57,129 bases of DNA, taken from NCBI GenBank assembly GCA_900155495.1, contig FTLJ01000268.1, positions 1 to 57,129 on the forward strand. Reading direction: 5' to 3'. Made by a program: the position numbers and the translations under genes. Numbering within the stretch: the first letter of the stretch is position 1; the number at the start of each line of letters is the position of its first letter. Below, piece by piece: positions 56,827-57,129 of this stretch. The stretch comes from Porogramme epimiltina. Its lineage: Eukaryota > Basidiomycota > Agaricomycetes > Polyporales > Polyporaceae. The notes under the pieces are model-generated. The model had not been told where the DNA came from. It made no database searches and saw only the letters and a program-made list of their open reading frames with translations.

Positions 56827-57129
56827 GCGGGCATGCTTGTGCGTGTGTGCTTGGGCGGGGGTGTGGATGCTTGCGGGTGGCGGCGAGGGGTGGCCGGTGG
56901 TGGTTCTGGTGCCCTCGATGGGATGCTCGTGTTGCGCAGCGGAACGTACGATTCCAATTGGGATGCGTGCGTGCGGGGCGCGCAGCTATAGAGGTCTGCC
57001 GTTACATCATCGCCTACATCATCAGTCGCATAGTCCTCGTCGTCCCTCAGGACGCACATGTAAAAAGTCCGTGCCGCGCAGGTCGGCGGAGTGGGGTCGG
57101 GTGGGGTTGCGTGGGGGTGCGTGGGGGGC
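56827..57129. other. 3' flank of SAS10 to window end
   Basis: GC-rich with tract repeats of GGGTGGGG type; no gene is seen. Confidence 0.45.

Overview
The window is nuclear DNA of a filamentous fungus, almost certainly an Agaricomycete basidiomycete and perhaps a wood-rot polypore; the last step is inference. The evidence is GC-rich, intron-dense genes (most introns about 50-80 bp with GT-AG ends and CTNAC branch sites), several divergent F-box/LRR genes, BTB-domain and Ser/Thr-rich Kre9-like secreted proteins, and clear CDC37, SAS10/UTP3, MRPL20 and Red1-type orthologues. I assembled exon models by hand by joining reading frames across GT-AG junctions. There are two short N runs, at 278-279 and 25428-25429. 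No rRNA, tRNA or CRISPR array is supported.

Left part (1-12.2 kb). After about 2 kb without a recognisable gene come CDC37 (minus), a small secreted expansin-like double-psi barrel protein (plus), a histidine phosphatase with an 11-nt micro-exon (plus), and a Red1/ZFC3H1-type zinc-finger protein (plus) of the nuclear RNA-surveillance class.

Accessory middle (13.5-31.5 kb). This is a duplication-rich block. It holds two tandem F-box paralogues duplicated together with their 5' flanks, three paralogous Kre9/Knh1-like secreted Ser/Thr-rich proteins (one minus, two plus), an unrecognised 359-aa three-exon gene, an F-box gene interrupted by Ns, a relic of that F-box gene, another F-box gene, and three direct copies (A, B, C) of a 0.5-0.7 kb unit that looks like a short TATA-driven gene with one intron.

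Right part (31.5-57.1 kb). A class I methyltransferase is followed by a sparse region with a 0.65 kb palindromic element that resembles a non-autonomous DNA transposon. Then come a DHA1 MFS drug:H+ antiporter, a BTB protein, an F-box protein with a long acidic tail, a two-TM protein with two PPxY motifs, and a FAD monooxygenase. The monooxygenase is divergent from a glutathione S-transferase with a presequence-like N-terminus. Two small unknown ORFs, MRPL20 and SAS10/UTP3 complete the window.

How genes may work together is mostly inference. F-box and BTB proteins suggest ubiquitin-ligase substrate adaptors, and the PPxY protein suggests a Rsp5/Nedd4 adaptor. The monooxygenase, GST and MFS transporter fit xenobiotic handling. 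The Kre9-like and expansin-like proteins fit the cell wall. SAS10, MRPL20, CDC37 and the Red1-like protein are housekeeping.
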